A stretch of DNA of 64,000 nt from positions 124,001 to 188,000 of the forward strand of contig CACNAR010000002.1 of the NCBI GenBank assembly GCA_902618485.1. The letters are read 5' to 3'. A program made the translations under genes and the position numbers. Of the stretch, positions 47,349 through 56,515 are shown piece by piece (position 1 is the first letter of the stretch; the number at the start of each line of letters is the position of its first letter). The DNA is from an uncultured Pelagibacteraceae bacterium. Its GTDB lineage: Bacteria; Pseudomonadota; Alphaproteobacteria; Pelagibacterales; Pelagibacteraceae. Under the pieces are notes generated by a model, which had not been told where the DNA came from, did no database searches, and saw nothing but the letters and a program-made list of their open reading frames with translations.

Positions 47349-48746
47349 TTATAAGTTTTTTGTAATATCCTCTGTCATTTTTTTTGCGTCTGCAAATAAC
47401 ATTAAAGTATTTTCTTTATAAAATAAGTCATTATCAATTCCAGCATAACCAGGGGATAGACTTCGTTTAACAAACAATACAGATTTACATTTTTCCACAT
47501 CGAGAACAGGCATGCCATAAATTGGGCTTTGTGGATCAGTTTTTGCAACTGGATTAGTCACATCATTTGCACCAATAACAAAAGCAACATCTGCATTAGC
47601 AAAATCATTATTTATTTCCTCCAGCTCAAATACCTCATCGTATGGTACGTTTGCCTCAGCTAACAAAACATTCATATGTCCAGGCATTCTTCCAGCTACA
47701 GGGTGTATAGCGTATGAAACTTTTATATCGTTTTTTTTTAATGTGTCGACCATTTCTCTTAAAGCATGCTGAGCTTGTGCCACTGCCATACCGTATCCAG
47801 GAACGATTATAACTGAAGAAGCATTTTTCATCAGGAAAGCTGCATCATCTGCGTTGCCACTTTTAACAGGTCTTTGTTCTTTAGTTGATTTGCTTAATGC
47901 ATCTTCAGTAGCACCAAAGCCTCCTAAGATTACATTGAAGAAGGAACGGTTCATACCTTTGCACATAATATAAGATAATATTGCTCCAGATGATCCCACT
48001 AGAGCACCTGTGATTATCAAAGCTGTGTTTTCCAAGGTAAAACCTATTCCCGCTGCTGCCCATCCAGAATAAGAATTAAGCATAGAAATTACCACTGGCA
48101 TATCAGCTCCGCCAATTGGAATTATTAATAAAAAGCCAATTACAAATGAAAAAATTAACAATATCCAAAACAAATTTGATGATTGAGTTGAACACAATAG
48201 ATAAATTAAAACAATTATTGAAACTAAAATAATTGCATTGAGAGGATGTTGGCCTTTAAACGTTATTGGTGATCCAGACATAATTCCTTGTAATTTTAAA
48301 AATGCAATCACAGATCCTGAGAATGTTATAGCTCCGACTGCAGCTCCAATTGACATTTCGATTAAGCTGCCAAGTTTAATATCTCCAGGTGAACCAAGAT
48401 TAAATGCTACTGGATTCAAAAAAGCTGAAATTGCTACAAAAACTGCAGCAAGCCCAACTAAACTATGGAATCCCGCAACTAGTTCTGGCATCGCTGTCAT
48501 TGGAATTTTGTAAGCTATAAAAGCTCCGATTGATCCTCCAAATAGTATAAAAATTAGTACAAAAACAAATCCACTAGAAAAATTTCCTATAGACAAAAAA
48601 GTTACTGTAACAGCAATAATCATTCCAAACATACCAAAAAAATTTCCTTGCCTAGAAGTCTCTGGTGATGACAAACCTCTTAAAGCAAGGATAAATAAGA
48701 CTCCCGAGACTAAGTAAAAAATTGCTGATAAATTTGCGGATATCAT
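47349..48746 (-). CDS. pntB: NAD(P) transhydrogenase subunit beta
   Basis: Inner-membrane subunit with the NADP(H) domain of the proton-translocating transhydrogenase, which reduces NADP+ with NADH. It has 465 residues: about nine membrane helices (1-270) followed by the soluble domain III with VIIVPGYGMAVAQAQHAL and GRMPGHMNVLLAEA, both binding NADP(H). It overlaps pntAB by 1 base. Confidence 0.97.
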   Translation of the reverse strand: MISANLSAIFYLVSGVLFILALRGLSSPETSRQGNFFGMFGMIIAVTVTFLSIGNFSSGFVFVLIFILFGGSIGAFIAYKIPMTAMPELVAGFHSLVGLAAVFVAISAFLNPVAFNLGSPGDIKLGSLIEMSIGAAVGAITFSGSVIAFLKLQGIMSGSPITFKGQHPLNAIILVSIIVLIYLLCSTQSSNLFWILLIFSFVIGFLLIIPIGGADMPVVISMLNSYSGWAAAGIGFTLENTALIITGALVGSSGAILSYIMCKGMNRSFFNVILGGFGATEDALSKSTKEQRPVKSGNADDAAFLMKNASSVIIVPGYGMAVAQAQHALREMVDTLKKNDIKVSYAIHPVAGRMPGHMNVLLAEANVPYDEVFELEEINNDFANADVAFVIGANDVTNPVAKTDPQSPIYGMPVLDVEKCKSVLFVKRSLSPGYAGIDNDLFYKENTLMLFADAKKMTEDITKNL

Positions 48747-49054
48747 TATTTTTCTTTTTTCTTTTTCTTATACATTGCCAACATTCTTTGTGTTACTAAA
48801 AATCCTCCAAAAATATTTATGGCGGCTAGGGCAATTGCCAAAAACCCAAATATACTCGATGTATTAAAAATACTTTGTGAGCCTCCAGATAATCCAGCAA
48901 TAATTGCTCCAACTATAATTACGGACGAAATAGCGTTGGTAACAGACATTAAGGGAGTGTGTAATGAGGGTGTAACACTCCAAACAACATAGTATCCAAC
49001 AAAAATTGAAAGAATAAAAATACTTAGTCTAAATATTAAAGGGTCTATTTCCAT
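48746..49054 (-). CDS. pntAB: NAD(P) transhydrogenase subunit alpha 2
   Basis: Small membrane part of the alpha chain, encoded apart from the NAD-binding part as in Rhodospirillum. It has 102 residues with four hydrophobic helices and a basic tail (MLAMYKKKKKEK). VGYYVVWSVTPSLHTPLMSVTNAISS is the family signature. It lies 4 bases after pntAA. Confidence 0.95.
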   Translation of the reverse strand: MEIDPLIFRLSIFILSIFVGYYVVWSVTPSLHTPLMSVTNAISSVIIVGAIIAGLSGGSQSIFNTSSIFGFLAIALAAINIFGGFLVTQRMLAMYKKKKKEK

Positions 49055-49058
49055 AATT

Positions 49059-50147
49059 TTATTTAATTAAAGTTTTACTTATTATCTCATCCTCTAAATT
49101 AATGTTAATTTTTTTTTGATCTTTATCGTATAAATTTTCGATAAAATTGAATACATTTTTCGCGTATAAATTAGACGCAGACACTGGCAGTTTATTTAAA
49201 ATATTGCTCTCACCTAAAATTTTTACGCCATTTTTTTCAACAATTTTATTTACCTCAGTAAATGCTGTATTTCCTCCTTGAACTGCTGCTAAATCATAAA
49301 CCACAGATCCAGGCTGCATATTATTTATCATATAATCTTTAATAATTAGTGGGGCTTTTTTTCCAGGAATTAATGCTGTGCATACTACTATGTCGATTTT
49401 TTTTAATGTTTCTGCCAACAATTCTTCTTGTTTTTTCTTAAAGTCCTCAGATGCTTCTTTTGCATAACCACCTTCAGTTTCAAGATTTTCTGAGCCCTCT
49501 ACCGTTAAAAATTTACCTCCTAAACTTTCAACCTGCTCTTTGGATGCCATTCTTACATCTGTGCCAAAAACTATAGCACCCATTCTTTTTGCTGTTGCAA
49601 CCGCTTGAAGTCCTGCAACTCCTGCGCCAACAACTAAAACTTTTGCTGCTGGAATTGTCCCTGCAGCTGTCATCATCATGGGTATTGCTTTTTCAAATTT
49701 AGCAAAGGACTCTATCACTGCTTTGTATCCTGCTAGATTTGCTTGTGAAGATAATATATCCATTGATTGTGCTCTAGTTATTCTGGGGAGAAGCTCTAAA
49801 GAAAAAACATTAACTTTTCTTTGAGTTAAATTTTTTAACTTTTTTTCATTTTCATAAGGATTTAAAACCCCTATTAAAGTTTGATTATCTTTAATAATTG
49901 AAATTTTTTCATCTGATAAAATTCCTAATTGAATTATAATATCCGAACTCTGTAAAATTTCGTCATCATTTTTTTTTAATTTAGCTCCAAGTTCTGAGTA
50001 TTGTTTATCCTCGATACCTATATGTGAACCATAATTTTCACTTATAAATATTTCAAACCCTAGGGAGGTATATTTTTTAACTATATCTGGAGTTAGAGCT
50101 ACTCTTTTTTCAAAATTTTGGTTTTCTAATATAGATCCTATAATCAT
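49059..50147 (-). CDS. pntAA: NAD(P) transhydrogenase subunit alpha 1
   Basis: Soluble NAD(H)-binding domain I of the transhydrogenase. It has 362 residues, related to alanine dehydrogenase. RVALTPDIVKKY, the RxQxMD-type loop RITRAQSMDILSSQANLAGYKAV and the Rossmann VLVVGAGVAGLQAVATAKRMGA are present. It is preceded by a 36-residue CoxIV-like gene with a 15-base gap. Confidence 0.96.
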   Translation of the reverse strand: MIIGSILENQNFEKRVALTPDIVKKYTSLGFEIFISENYGSHIGIEDKQYSELGAKLKKNDDEILQSSDIIIQLGILSDEKISIIKDNQTLIGVLNPYENEKKLKNLTQRKVNVFSLELLPRITRAQSMDILSSQANLAGYKAVIESFAKFEKAIPMMMTAAGTIPAAKVLVVGAGVAGLQAVATAKRMGAIVFGTDVRMASKEQVESLGGKFLTVEGSENLETEGGYAKEASEDFKKKQEELLAETLKKIDIVVCTALIPGKKAPLIIKDYMINNMQPGSVVYDLAAVQGGNTAFTEVNKIVEKNGVKILGESNILNKLPVSASNLYAKNVFNFIENLYDKDQKKININLEDEIISKTLIK

Positions 50148-50162
50148 CTAACGAATTTATAA

Positions 50163-50273
50163 TTATAATAAGAATATCGACATTAAAACTAAAACAAATA
50201 TAACAGCGACAGTTCCCCACAACACAAACTTTGTAAAGTTGTTCCATGTTTTTTTGTGATTATCATTATCCAT
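50163..50273 (-). CDS. Small aa3-type cytochrome oxidase subunit IV-like protein
   Basis: A 36-residue protein read from ATG at 50273 to TAA at 50163. It has a short polar start (MDNDNHKKTW), then NNFTKFVLWGTVAVIFVLVL and a single membrane helix to the end (MSIFLL). The HKKTWNNFTKF...WG pattern and length match the bacterial aa3-type cytochrome c oxidase subunit IV family, which in other alphaproteobacteria also stands just ahead of pntAA. It lies between rpmJ (5-base gap) and pntAA. The family call rests on pattern and position. Confidence 0.7.
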   Translation of the reverse strand: MDNDNHKKTWNNFTKFVLWGTVAVIFVLVLMSIFLL

Positions 50274-50278
50274 AATAA

Positions 50279-50404
50279 CTATTTTTGTCTTGCTTTATAC
50301 TTGGGGTTTAGCTTGTTTATTATGTACACTCTACCCCTTCTTCTTACTAATTTAGAATTTAGGTCTCTTTTTTTGATTGATTTAAGTGAGCTTTTAATTT
50401 TCAT
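50279..50404 (-). CDS. rpmJ: Ribosomal protein bL36, zinc-free type
   Basis: A 41-residue protein from ATG at 50404 to TAG at 50279. [18 protein letters not shown], then [22 protein letters not shown], is the C-minus bL36 form: no Cys or His ligands, and longer than the 37-residue zinc form. It lies 5 bases after the epimerase gene and 5 bases before the CoxIV-like gene. Confidence 0.93.
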   Translation of the reverse strand: MKIKSSLKSIKKRDLNSKLVRRRGRVYIINKLNPKYKARQK

Positions 50405-50409
50405 AAAAT

Positions 50410-51288
50410 TTACGTCTTAATAAACGAAGAAATATAATCTTTCAAATTTATTTTTCCATATCTTCTAAATACCTTATTATTAAGTGAAATTTTAGTTAAA
50501 GCTGATGCATATCTCTCACCTGGTCTCTTTTTTAGAAAAATTATTTGACTTTTAAACATGTTTGCAACTTGTAATATAGTATAAGATTTTTTGTGTGAAA
50601 TAGAATAATGAGCACACCTATTTTTCTTCCAAGCTTCAAAGCAAACTTTTACAGTATCATTGATATGAGTAAATCTTCTGGATTGATTTCCTGGTCTAAC
50701 TACCGTTAATGCTGTTTTTTTTTTAAATTGATCCTCAAATATTCCAATAACAGTTGCCATAGGTCCAGTTTTAATATGACCTTGACCATAAACATTATAA
50801 AAATAAATTATTTCAAACTTAAAATTAAACCACTTTTTTAAATTTTCTAACAATTCTAAATTTTTAGATTTTGTAAAAGCATAAGGTGATAAATTTTTAT
50901 CATTCCCATTATTCCCCAAAGTAGCGGAAGTAGCCGAATAAATAAGTTTTATATTATTATCTAAACAATACTTGAAAACTGCATTCGTACCCAGTGAATT
51001 AGACTTATAGCATTCATCAAATTTTTTAAAACTTTGATATATTCTTGCAAATTCACCAAAATGGAAAACTGAATGAATTTTTTTTGTATATTTTGAAATT
51101 TTTTTTTCAATTTCGTATGTATTGCCTACAACATACTTTACTTTATTGCTTAATATGTGATTTCTTTTTGAGCCTGATGAATAATTGTCTAAACTTATAA
51201 TTTTTTTATTAGTTTTATTTACTAGTAAACGAATTAGATTTGAACCAACAAATCCGGCACCACCAGTAACTAAAATGATATCTTTCAT
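50410..51288 (-). CDS. NAD-dependent sugar epimerase/dehydratase
   Basis: Extended short-chain dehydrogenase acting on a nucleotide sugar. It has 292 residues. The NAD fold is [11 protein letters not shown]; the catalytic Tyr/Lys are in SPYAFTKSK, with Ser/Thr in SATSATLG. The exact sugar is unknown. It starts only 9 bases after the 3' end of the 5S rRNA and ends 5 bases before rpmJ, so it probably shares a transcript with both. It belongs by content with the surface-sugar genes beyond the 5S gene. Confidence 0.85.
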   Translation of the reverse strand: MKDIILVTGGAGFVGSNLIRLLVNKTNKKIISLDNYSSGSKRNHILSNKVKYVVGNTYEIEKKISKYTKKIHSVFHFGEFARIYQSFKKFDECYKSNSLGTNAVFKYCLDNNIKLIYSATSATLGNNGNDKNLSPYAFTKSKNLELLENLKKWFNFKFEIIYFYNVYGQGHIKTGPMATVIGIFEDQFKKKTALTVVRPGNQSRRFTHINDTVKVCFEAWKKNRCAHYSISHKKSYTILQVANMFKSQIIFLKKRPGERYASALTKISLNNKVFRRYGKINLKDYISSFIKT

Positions 51289-51297
51289 TTGGATTTA

Positions 51298-51416
51298 GCC
51301 TGGCAATGTCCTACTCTTCCATGTCTTAAGACAAAGTACCATCGGCGCTGAAAGACTTAACTTCCGAGTTCGGAATGGAATCGGGTGTTGCCCTTTCGCA
51401 ATAATCACCAGGCAAA
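51298..51416 (-). rRNA. rrf: 5S ribosomal RNA, isolated from 16S-23S
   Basis: About 119 nt on the minus strand. The terminal helix pairs TTGCCTGG (5') with CCAGGC (3'). The conserved loop CCATTCCGAACTCGGAAGTTAAG is seen in two parts, followed by GCGCCGATGGTAC and GGAAGAGTAGG. No 23S sequence lies within at least 12.5 kb upstream, so it must be expressed alone or by a very long read-through. Its upstream side (51417-51537) is AT-rich, with no convincing promoter. Confidence 0.96.
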
Positions 51417-51537
51417 GATTTCTACACTTTTTAAAACTGATTGTAAATATCATTCTATGTTTTTTTTAATCATAAAACTTGCCCTATTTTAATACTTTTG
51501 TGTGAGATTAACGCTATTACTAAAATTATTTTTTTAG

Positions 51538-52530
51538 TTACTTATTTATTTTTTTTATTTTTTTTTCCCATAATAATGCTGTTTTTAATATTACTTTTAA
51601 ATTGTTAAATTTAGGCTTAAAAGAAAATTTTTTTGTAAACTTTCTTACATTGCTTACAACATAGGGTGTATCACCTGATCTTCTTGGGCCAATTTTTATT
51701 TGTATCTTTTTTTTTAAAATTTTTTCTAAGTTTTCAATAACTTCTTTTACAGAATAACCTTTTCCATACCCGCAATTGAAAATATCAGATCTTTTTTCTT
51801 TAATTAAATATCGCAAACTTTTCAAATGCATATCGGCTAAATCTGACACATGAATGTAATCTCTTACTGCCGTGCCATCTTTGGTGTTATAATTATTTCC
51901 ATTAATTATTAATTGTTTTTTTTTACCAACAGCAACTTCACACGCAACTTTAATCAAATGTGTAGAATTTTTTGAAATTAGACCACTCCTTAAATCCAAA
52001 TCTGCACCTGCAACATTAAAATATCTTAAAATTATATAATTTAATCTTCCTTTTTTTTTTTCTTTAATCAAATAATTTTCAAATCTTAATTTGGATTTAG
52101 CATACGGATTGATAGGACTTAATTTATCCTTTTCTCTTACTTCGAGTTTTTTAGTTTTACCATAAACACTAGCTGTAGATGAAAAAATGATTTTATCTAA
52201 CCCATTAGATAAACATGTTTCAAAAAAAATCTTTGATTTTTCATAATTGTATAAATTGTATTTTTTTGGAAATTTTACAGACTCATCTACTCTTATTAGA
52301 CCAGCAAAATGTAATACTGCCTTGAAATATTTAGAACTTAAAATTTTTGATATTTTTTTTTTATCACCAATATCACATACTTCTAGGATAGCTTTTTTGG
52401 GAACTAATTTTTTATTTCCAGTAATCAAATTATCTATAATTGTCACTGAAAAACCAGCATCAATTAATTTGTGAGCCACATGGCTTCCAATATAACCCGC
52501 ACCACCAGTCAATAATATATTGGATTTCAT
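51538..52530 (-). CDS. galE: UDP-glucose 4-epimerase
   Basis: Interconverts UDP-glucose and UDP-galactose for surface glycans. It has 330 residues. NAD fold TGGAGYIGSH (8-17), HFAGLIRVDESV, SSTASVYG (117-124) and catalytic Tyr143/Lys147 in YAKSK. RYFNVAGAD and the C-terminal RRSGDTPYVVSN (usual RPGD...) are GalE-specific. It is the gene nearest the 5S rRNA on the island side. Confidence 0.93.
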   Translation of the reverse strand: MKSNILLTGGAGYIGSHVAHKLIDAGFSVTIIDNLITGNKKLVPKKAILEVCDIGDKKKISKILSSKYFKAVLHFAGLIRVDESVKFPKKYNLYNYEKSKIFFETCLSNGLDKIIFSSTASVYGKTKKLEVREKDKLSPINPYAKSKLRFENYLIKEKKKGRLNYIILRYFNVAGADLDLRSGLISKNSTHLIKVACEVAVGKKKQLIINGNNYNTKDGTAVRDYIHVSDLADMHLKSLRYLIKEKRSDIFNCGYGKGYSVKEVIENLEKILKKKIQIKIGPRRSGDTPYVVSNVRKFTKKFSFKPKFNNLKVILKTALLWEKKIKKINK

Positions 52531-52643
52531 AAAATTCTTATATCAACTAAGTGCAATATTTATGAGAAAAATTTTCTTTATTTCACCAACATCTAACCAA
52601 TGATTATTATTAAAATTCTTAAATTTAGTATAATTTTCCTAAA

Positions 52644-53915
52644 TTACTCAAGTTTTGACTTTATCAGATAACTTTTGTTATTAAGAATTGCTAATGCTAA
52701 ACCTATATGAAGCCAAAAAAAAGATCCGTTCCAAGACGTAAAGAAACTTCCAGATGTTATAAATGGAAATAAAGTAATTAAAATATAAACATAGCATCCT
52801 ATAAATACAGATTTTATTTCGCCATTAAGTTTATGTTTAATCCTATTATATTTTACTAGTAAATATTTTAGTAAATAGAAATATAAAGCAACAAATATTA
52901 TTAAGCCAACAGATCCTGTTTCTGACATAATCTGAAGAAGGATATTATGAGAATGTGTTGGAGAACAATACGAAAATGGAGAGTTATGCTCGTTTTTATC
53001 TTCAAGCTTAACACACTGATTATTATAATTTTTTAAACCTGAACCAATGAATTTATTTTTTTCCCAAACCTCATAGGACGATTGAAATATTCTTCCATAA
53101 CTAGAAGATTGAATATTGACGACTATTTGTATGGTTTCTTTAATTCTAGTTTTTAAAAAACGATTTTGTTCATAAAATATTAATCCAACACTAGATAGCA
53201 AAACTACTAAAATAATAATTTTTTTGAAGTCTAAAATTAATAAAGATGAAAAAAATATAGCCGACAAAATAATAATTAAGCTTAATCTCTCACCAGTTAT
53301 AAAGATTGAGACAGAAAATAGAATTATTAAAACTAACGATAATATTTTCAAATATAATTTCTCTGATTGAAATATGTATACCATGTAAAAAATTAATGGA
53401 TAAGATAACTTTGCTATAAAGCTTCCAACCACCAACTCATCATTAAATACGCCACCTAATCGCGCTATATGAGAAAAATCTGAAACTCCAGGAACATAAT
53501 GTTCAGCAGGAAAACCAAAAAAGTTTACTCCATTAAAAAACTGATAAATCACATCTAAACAAACAATAGTTAAAATTAATTTCCATAAAATAAATATTTT
53601 TTTATAGCTTGTGAAAAAATTAAAATAATAACCAATAAATAATGAGAATAATATAAATCTTATTTGAGAAAAACTTGCTTTAAAGGCTTTGAAAAAGTCA
53701 ATGGAGAAAAAACTTATGAAAATTAAATAAATCCAAAAAATTAAAAAAATATATTCCCATTTTTCTCTAAAAATTTTTTTTTTATTTTTATTCTTTAAAT
53801 ATAAATAGTAAATTGAACTTATAACAAGTGCAAAGTTGACAAATGGAGCACCTAAAATTGAAGCTATTGGGAAAATCAAAATAATATAAAACGCTGTTTT
53901 ATTATAATAATACAT
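52644..53915 (-). CDS. O-antigen ligase/polymerase-like membrane protein
   Basis: Inner-membrane protein of 423 residues with about ten hydrophobic helices. The C-terminal periplasmic loop PTHSHNILLQIMSETGSVGL matches the Wzy_C/WaaL pattern (H-x-H-N...E-x-G). Such proteins join or polymerise undecaprenyl-linked O-chains. Polymerase and ligase cannot be told apart from sequence. It is divergent (58-base gap) from the glycosyl-1-phosphate transferase gene. Confidence 0.82.
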   Translation of the reverse strand: MYYYNKTAFYIILIFPIASILGAPFVNFALVISSIYYLYLKNKNKKKIFREKWEYIFLIFWIYLIFISFFSIDFFKAFKASFSQIRFILFSLFIGYYFNFFTSYKKIFILWKLILTIVCLDVIYQFFNGVNFFGFPAEHYVPGVSDFSHIARLGGVFNDELVVGSFIAKLSYPLIFYMVYIFQSEKLYLKILSLVLIILFSVSIFITGERLSLIIILSAIFFSSLLILDFKKIIILVVLLSSVGLIFYEQNRFLKTRIKETIQIVVNIQSSSYGRIFQSSYEVWEKNKFIGSGLKNYNNQCVKLEDKNEHNSPFSYCSPTHSHNILLQIMSETGSVGLIIFVALYFYLLKYLLVKYNRIKHKLNGEIKSVFIGCYVYILITLFPFITSGSFFTSWNGSFFWLHIGLALAILNNKSYLIKSKLE

Positions 53916-53973
53916 CAGATTTATTAAAAATTTATTGTATACAAATGAATTAATTTTATTACAAATTAAATAA

Positions 53974-55002
53974 ATGGATTTTTCAAGTATATTTAACTCA
54001 AAATTAATAAATTATTTATTCATTTTTAATTTAAGTATAGTTTTTTTTGCTATTTTTTTTTTAGTCAGAACAAAAATCAACCACCCATTTTTTCTTAAAG
54101 TTAGCGATCACACCTATCATACAAACAAAGTTTTTAATAATGCTGGTCTATTATTAATTATTATTTTTTTGTTTAACAATATTTTAGTTTATTATTATGC
54201 AGAAGAATTTTCAGAATTATTTACGATTTACTCATCAAGATACTATTTATTCTTAATCAGTATTTTTTTTTTATTTTTAATTTCAATTTTAGATGAATTT
54301 ATCCAAATAAACCCGACCATAAGACTAATATTTCAAATTACTATTTGTTATTTAAGCCTTCCTATATTTAAATTTCCAATTTTTGAATTTCTACCTCAAA
54401 AACTTGAGCTTTTAATTATTGTTTATTTTTTTGTCTTAATAATCAATACTAATAATTTTATTGATGGATCTGATGGAGTGATGAGTGTAAGCTCCCTAAC
54501 AATCTATTTGGGTATTTTAATATTTTCATATTTAGAAAATCAAGTATATCCTGCAACTTTAATCTCAATTATTATGCTATCACTAATTTTACCTTTTTTA
54601 CTTTTTAATTGGCCAAAGGCGAAAATATTTCTGGGTGATACTGGAAGTATACCTATTGGTTTTATAAATGGTTATTTGATAATCTTTTTAGCTCAAATAG
54701 ATTATATATTTTTTGGGATTATTTTATTTTTATATCCTCTAGTAGACGTAAACCTAACATTGTTAAGAAAAACACTCAATGGAATAGCGCCATGGGCAAG
54801 ATTATTTGATTATTTTTTTTTAGCACCAACACTTATAGGAGGCATGAGTCATTTATACGTATTAAAAAGAATAATTTTTATATCACTAATTAATTTAATT
54901 TTGGCGTTTTTTTATTACATTTATAATAATAATATTTTTTTTCTAATAGCTTTTATTCCAAATATTTACTTAATATTTTTATTCAACAAATTTCGAAAAT
55001 AA
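53974..55002 (+). CDS. WecA/MraY-like polyprenyl-phosphate sugar-1-phosphate transferase
   Basis: GT4 membrane enzyme that puts the first sugar phosphate on undecaprenyl phosphate. It has 342 residues and about ten membrane helices. Conserved motifs are NTNNFIDGSDGVM (WecA-like Asp pair) and FLGDTGSIPIGF. The cytoplasmic loop that normally carries an H-x-H(H) motif reads RLFDYFFLAPTLIGGMSH, so the histidine pair is missing or changed. The 3' end overlaps the convergent GT2 gene by 37 bases. The sugar is unknown. Confidence 0.87.
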   Translation: MDFSSIFNSKLINYLFIFNLSIVFFAIFFLVRTKINHPFFLKVSDHTYHTNKVFNNAGLLLIIIFLFNNILVYYYAEEFSELFTIYSSRYYLFLISIFFLFLISILDEFIQINPTIRLIFQITICYLSLPIFKFPIFEFLPQKLELLIIVYFFVLIINTNNFIDGSDGVMSVSSLTIYLGILIFSYLENQVYPATLISIIMLSLILPFLLFNWPKAKIFLGDTGSIPIGFINGYLIIFLAQIDYIFFGIILFLYPLVDVNLTLLRKTLNGIAPWARLFDYFFLAPTLIGGMSHLYVLKRIIFISLINLILAFFYYIYNNNIFFLIAFIPNIYLIFLFNKFRK

Positions 55003-55811
55003 AAAAGTCGGATTATATTTTTTATTACACCAGGTATTAAATGATATAACGATTTTGATAAAATAAGTATTATCATTTTAAAAAAATTGTTTGCACCGGA
55101 TCTAAATAAAAGTAATTGAATTAAAATTTCACTTTTAATCAAATTAAATCCTGTTCTCCTTAGAAAAAAATTTTCTTTTATATTCATAATAACAAGTGGT
55201 TTTTTTAAATTTTCAAAAACACAACCAGAACTTATCAATTTTATCCATAAATAATAATCCTCCATTCTGTTAACGTCTTCATAACCTCCTCGCGAAATTA
55301 TTGTTCCTTTTCTAAACATTATTGTTGGATGATTCATAGGATTTCTAAAAGATAAATTTTTTTTAATTTCACTTAAACTTAAAGGACTTTGTTTTAAAGT
55401 TTTTTTTCCAGAATTTAGGTTTTTTTCATAAACTGCAGATCCTAAAACAGAAATATGTTTTTTAGAGCAAAGATAATTATATTGATTTTCAAATCTTCTA
55501 GGCAATGAAACGTCATCACTGTCTTGAATTGCAACTATATCTAAACTAGCCGCTTTTAAAGCCTTATTGTAAGACTTTGAAATACCAAGGTTCTTATAAT
55601 TTTTAATTATTTTTAAATTTTTAAATTTTTTTTTAAAATTAATTGTCTCCTTAATTAATTCTTTTTTTTTTACACCATCCAAAACAATTATAATTTCTTT
55701 GGGTAAATAGGATTGTTCAATCAAACTTTTGAGGGAATCTTTATATAATTGTATCTCAATTCCATCATACAAGGACATTACAACAGAAAATTTTTTAATT
55801 TTTTTTTTCAA
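54966..55811 (-). CDS. GT2-family glycosyltransferase
   Basis: Inverting GT-A glycosyltransferase of 281 residues. It begins KFSVVMSLYDGIEIQLYKDSLKSL, with the nucleotide site IIIVLDG and the metal motif VAIQDSDDVSLP, then HPTIMFRKGTI. The C-terminal region is hydrophobic and amphipathic, suggesting membrane association. It is the last gene of the minus-strand half of the island. Donor and acceptor are unknown. Confidence 0.87.
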   Translation of the reverse strand: MKKKIKKFSVVMSLYDGIEIQLYKDSLKSLIEQSYLPKEIIIVLDGVKKKELIKETINFKKKFKNLKIIKNYKNLGISKSYNKALKAASLDIVAIQDSDDVSLPRRFENQYNYLCSKKHISVLGSAVYEKNLNSGKKTLKQSPLSLSEIKKNLSFRNPMNHPTIMFRKGTIISRGGYEDVNRMEDYYLWIKLISSGCVFENLKKPLVIMNIKENFFLRRTGFNLIKSEILIQLLLFRSGANNFFKMIILILSKSLYHLIPGVIKNIIRLFYFRNLLNKNIK

Positions 55812-55825
55812 AATCTAAATTTTAC

Positions 55826-56515
55826 TTAAGATTTTTTTTCAAATCTTACTTTTAATATTCTTTTAATAGTCCATATGGATGTCTCCAATGGGGCCATTTT
55901 ACTTTGACCAACTCTTTCTAAATAATCTATGTTAACACATTTTAATTTTAATTTTCTTTTGTGGAATGCAAGCAGTAATTCAACCGGTAAGGAAGGTCCA
56001 TCAGCAAAATAATTAATTGTTTTCAATGTCTCTTTATTGTATGCTCTCATACCTGAATGAAGATCTGGTATTTTTTTTAAGAACATTATACTTGCAAATA
56101 TTGAAAAAACTTTATTACCAATATAATTAATTAATTTCATATTTTTTGGTTTTGTATTTAGTCTATTACAATCAATTAATTTGTAATCTTCATCTAAAAT
56201 CAACTTTGATAAAAAATCAATTTGATCTGTTGGATATGTGCAATCACAGTCCATAGTTATTATCACATCCCTTGTGCAAGATTTTAATGCGAGATCCATT
56301 GCTAAACCATAACCTTGAGGAGGATATTGTTTTATTGCTTGAACACCAAGTTGTTTTGCTATTTCAAAGGTCTTATCTTTACTACTATCAACTAAAACAA
56401 TTTCAATTCTCTTGTCTATATTAAAAATTTCTTGAACAATTTTTTTTATGGAACCCTCTTCGTTCATTGAAATCATTGCTACACTTATTTTGTCTCCATG
56501 CTTAATCATGTTCAA
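55826..56515 (-). CDS. GT2-family glycosyltransferase, DPM1-like
   Basis: A 229-residue soluble GT2 enzyme similar in layout to dolichol-phosphate mannose synthase. Motifs are VAMISMNEEGSI, EIVLVDSSKDKT and the metal motif TMDCDCTYP; DLHSGMRAYNKETL is the acceptor loop. No C-terminal membrane helices are present. It overlaps the epimerase gene upstream by 4 bases. It may load a sugar on undecaprenyl phosphate, or add a heptose; neither is proved. Confidence 0.86.
   Translation of the reverse strand: MNMIKHGDKISVAMISMNEEGSIKKIVQEIFNIDKRIEIVLVDSSKDKTFEIAKQLGVQAIKQYPPQGYGLAMDLALKSCTRDVIITMDCDCTYPTDQIDFLSKLILDEDYKLIDCNRLNTKPKNMKLINYIGNKVFSIFASIMFLKKIPDLHSGMRAYNKETLKTINYFADGPSLPVELLLAFHKRKLKLKCVNIDYLERVGQSKMAPLETSIWTIKRILKVRFEKKS

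Noticed and set aside
51417-51537. 23S or tRNA remnant upstream of the 5S gene
   Set aside because: The stretch is plain AT-rich sequence with no conserved rRNA or tRNA segment.
52531-52643. Small gene between galE and the O-antigen ligase-like gene
   Set aside because: The 113 bases hold only short frames with frequent stops and no ribosome binding site; nothing recognisable was found.
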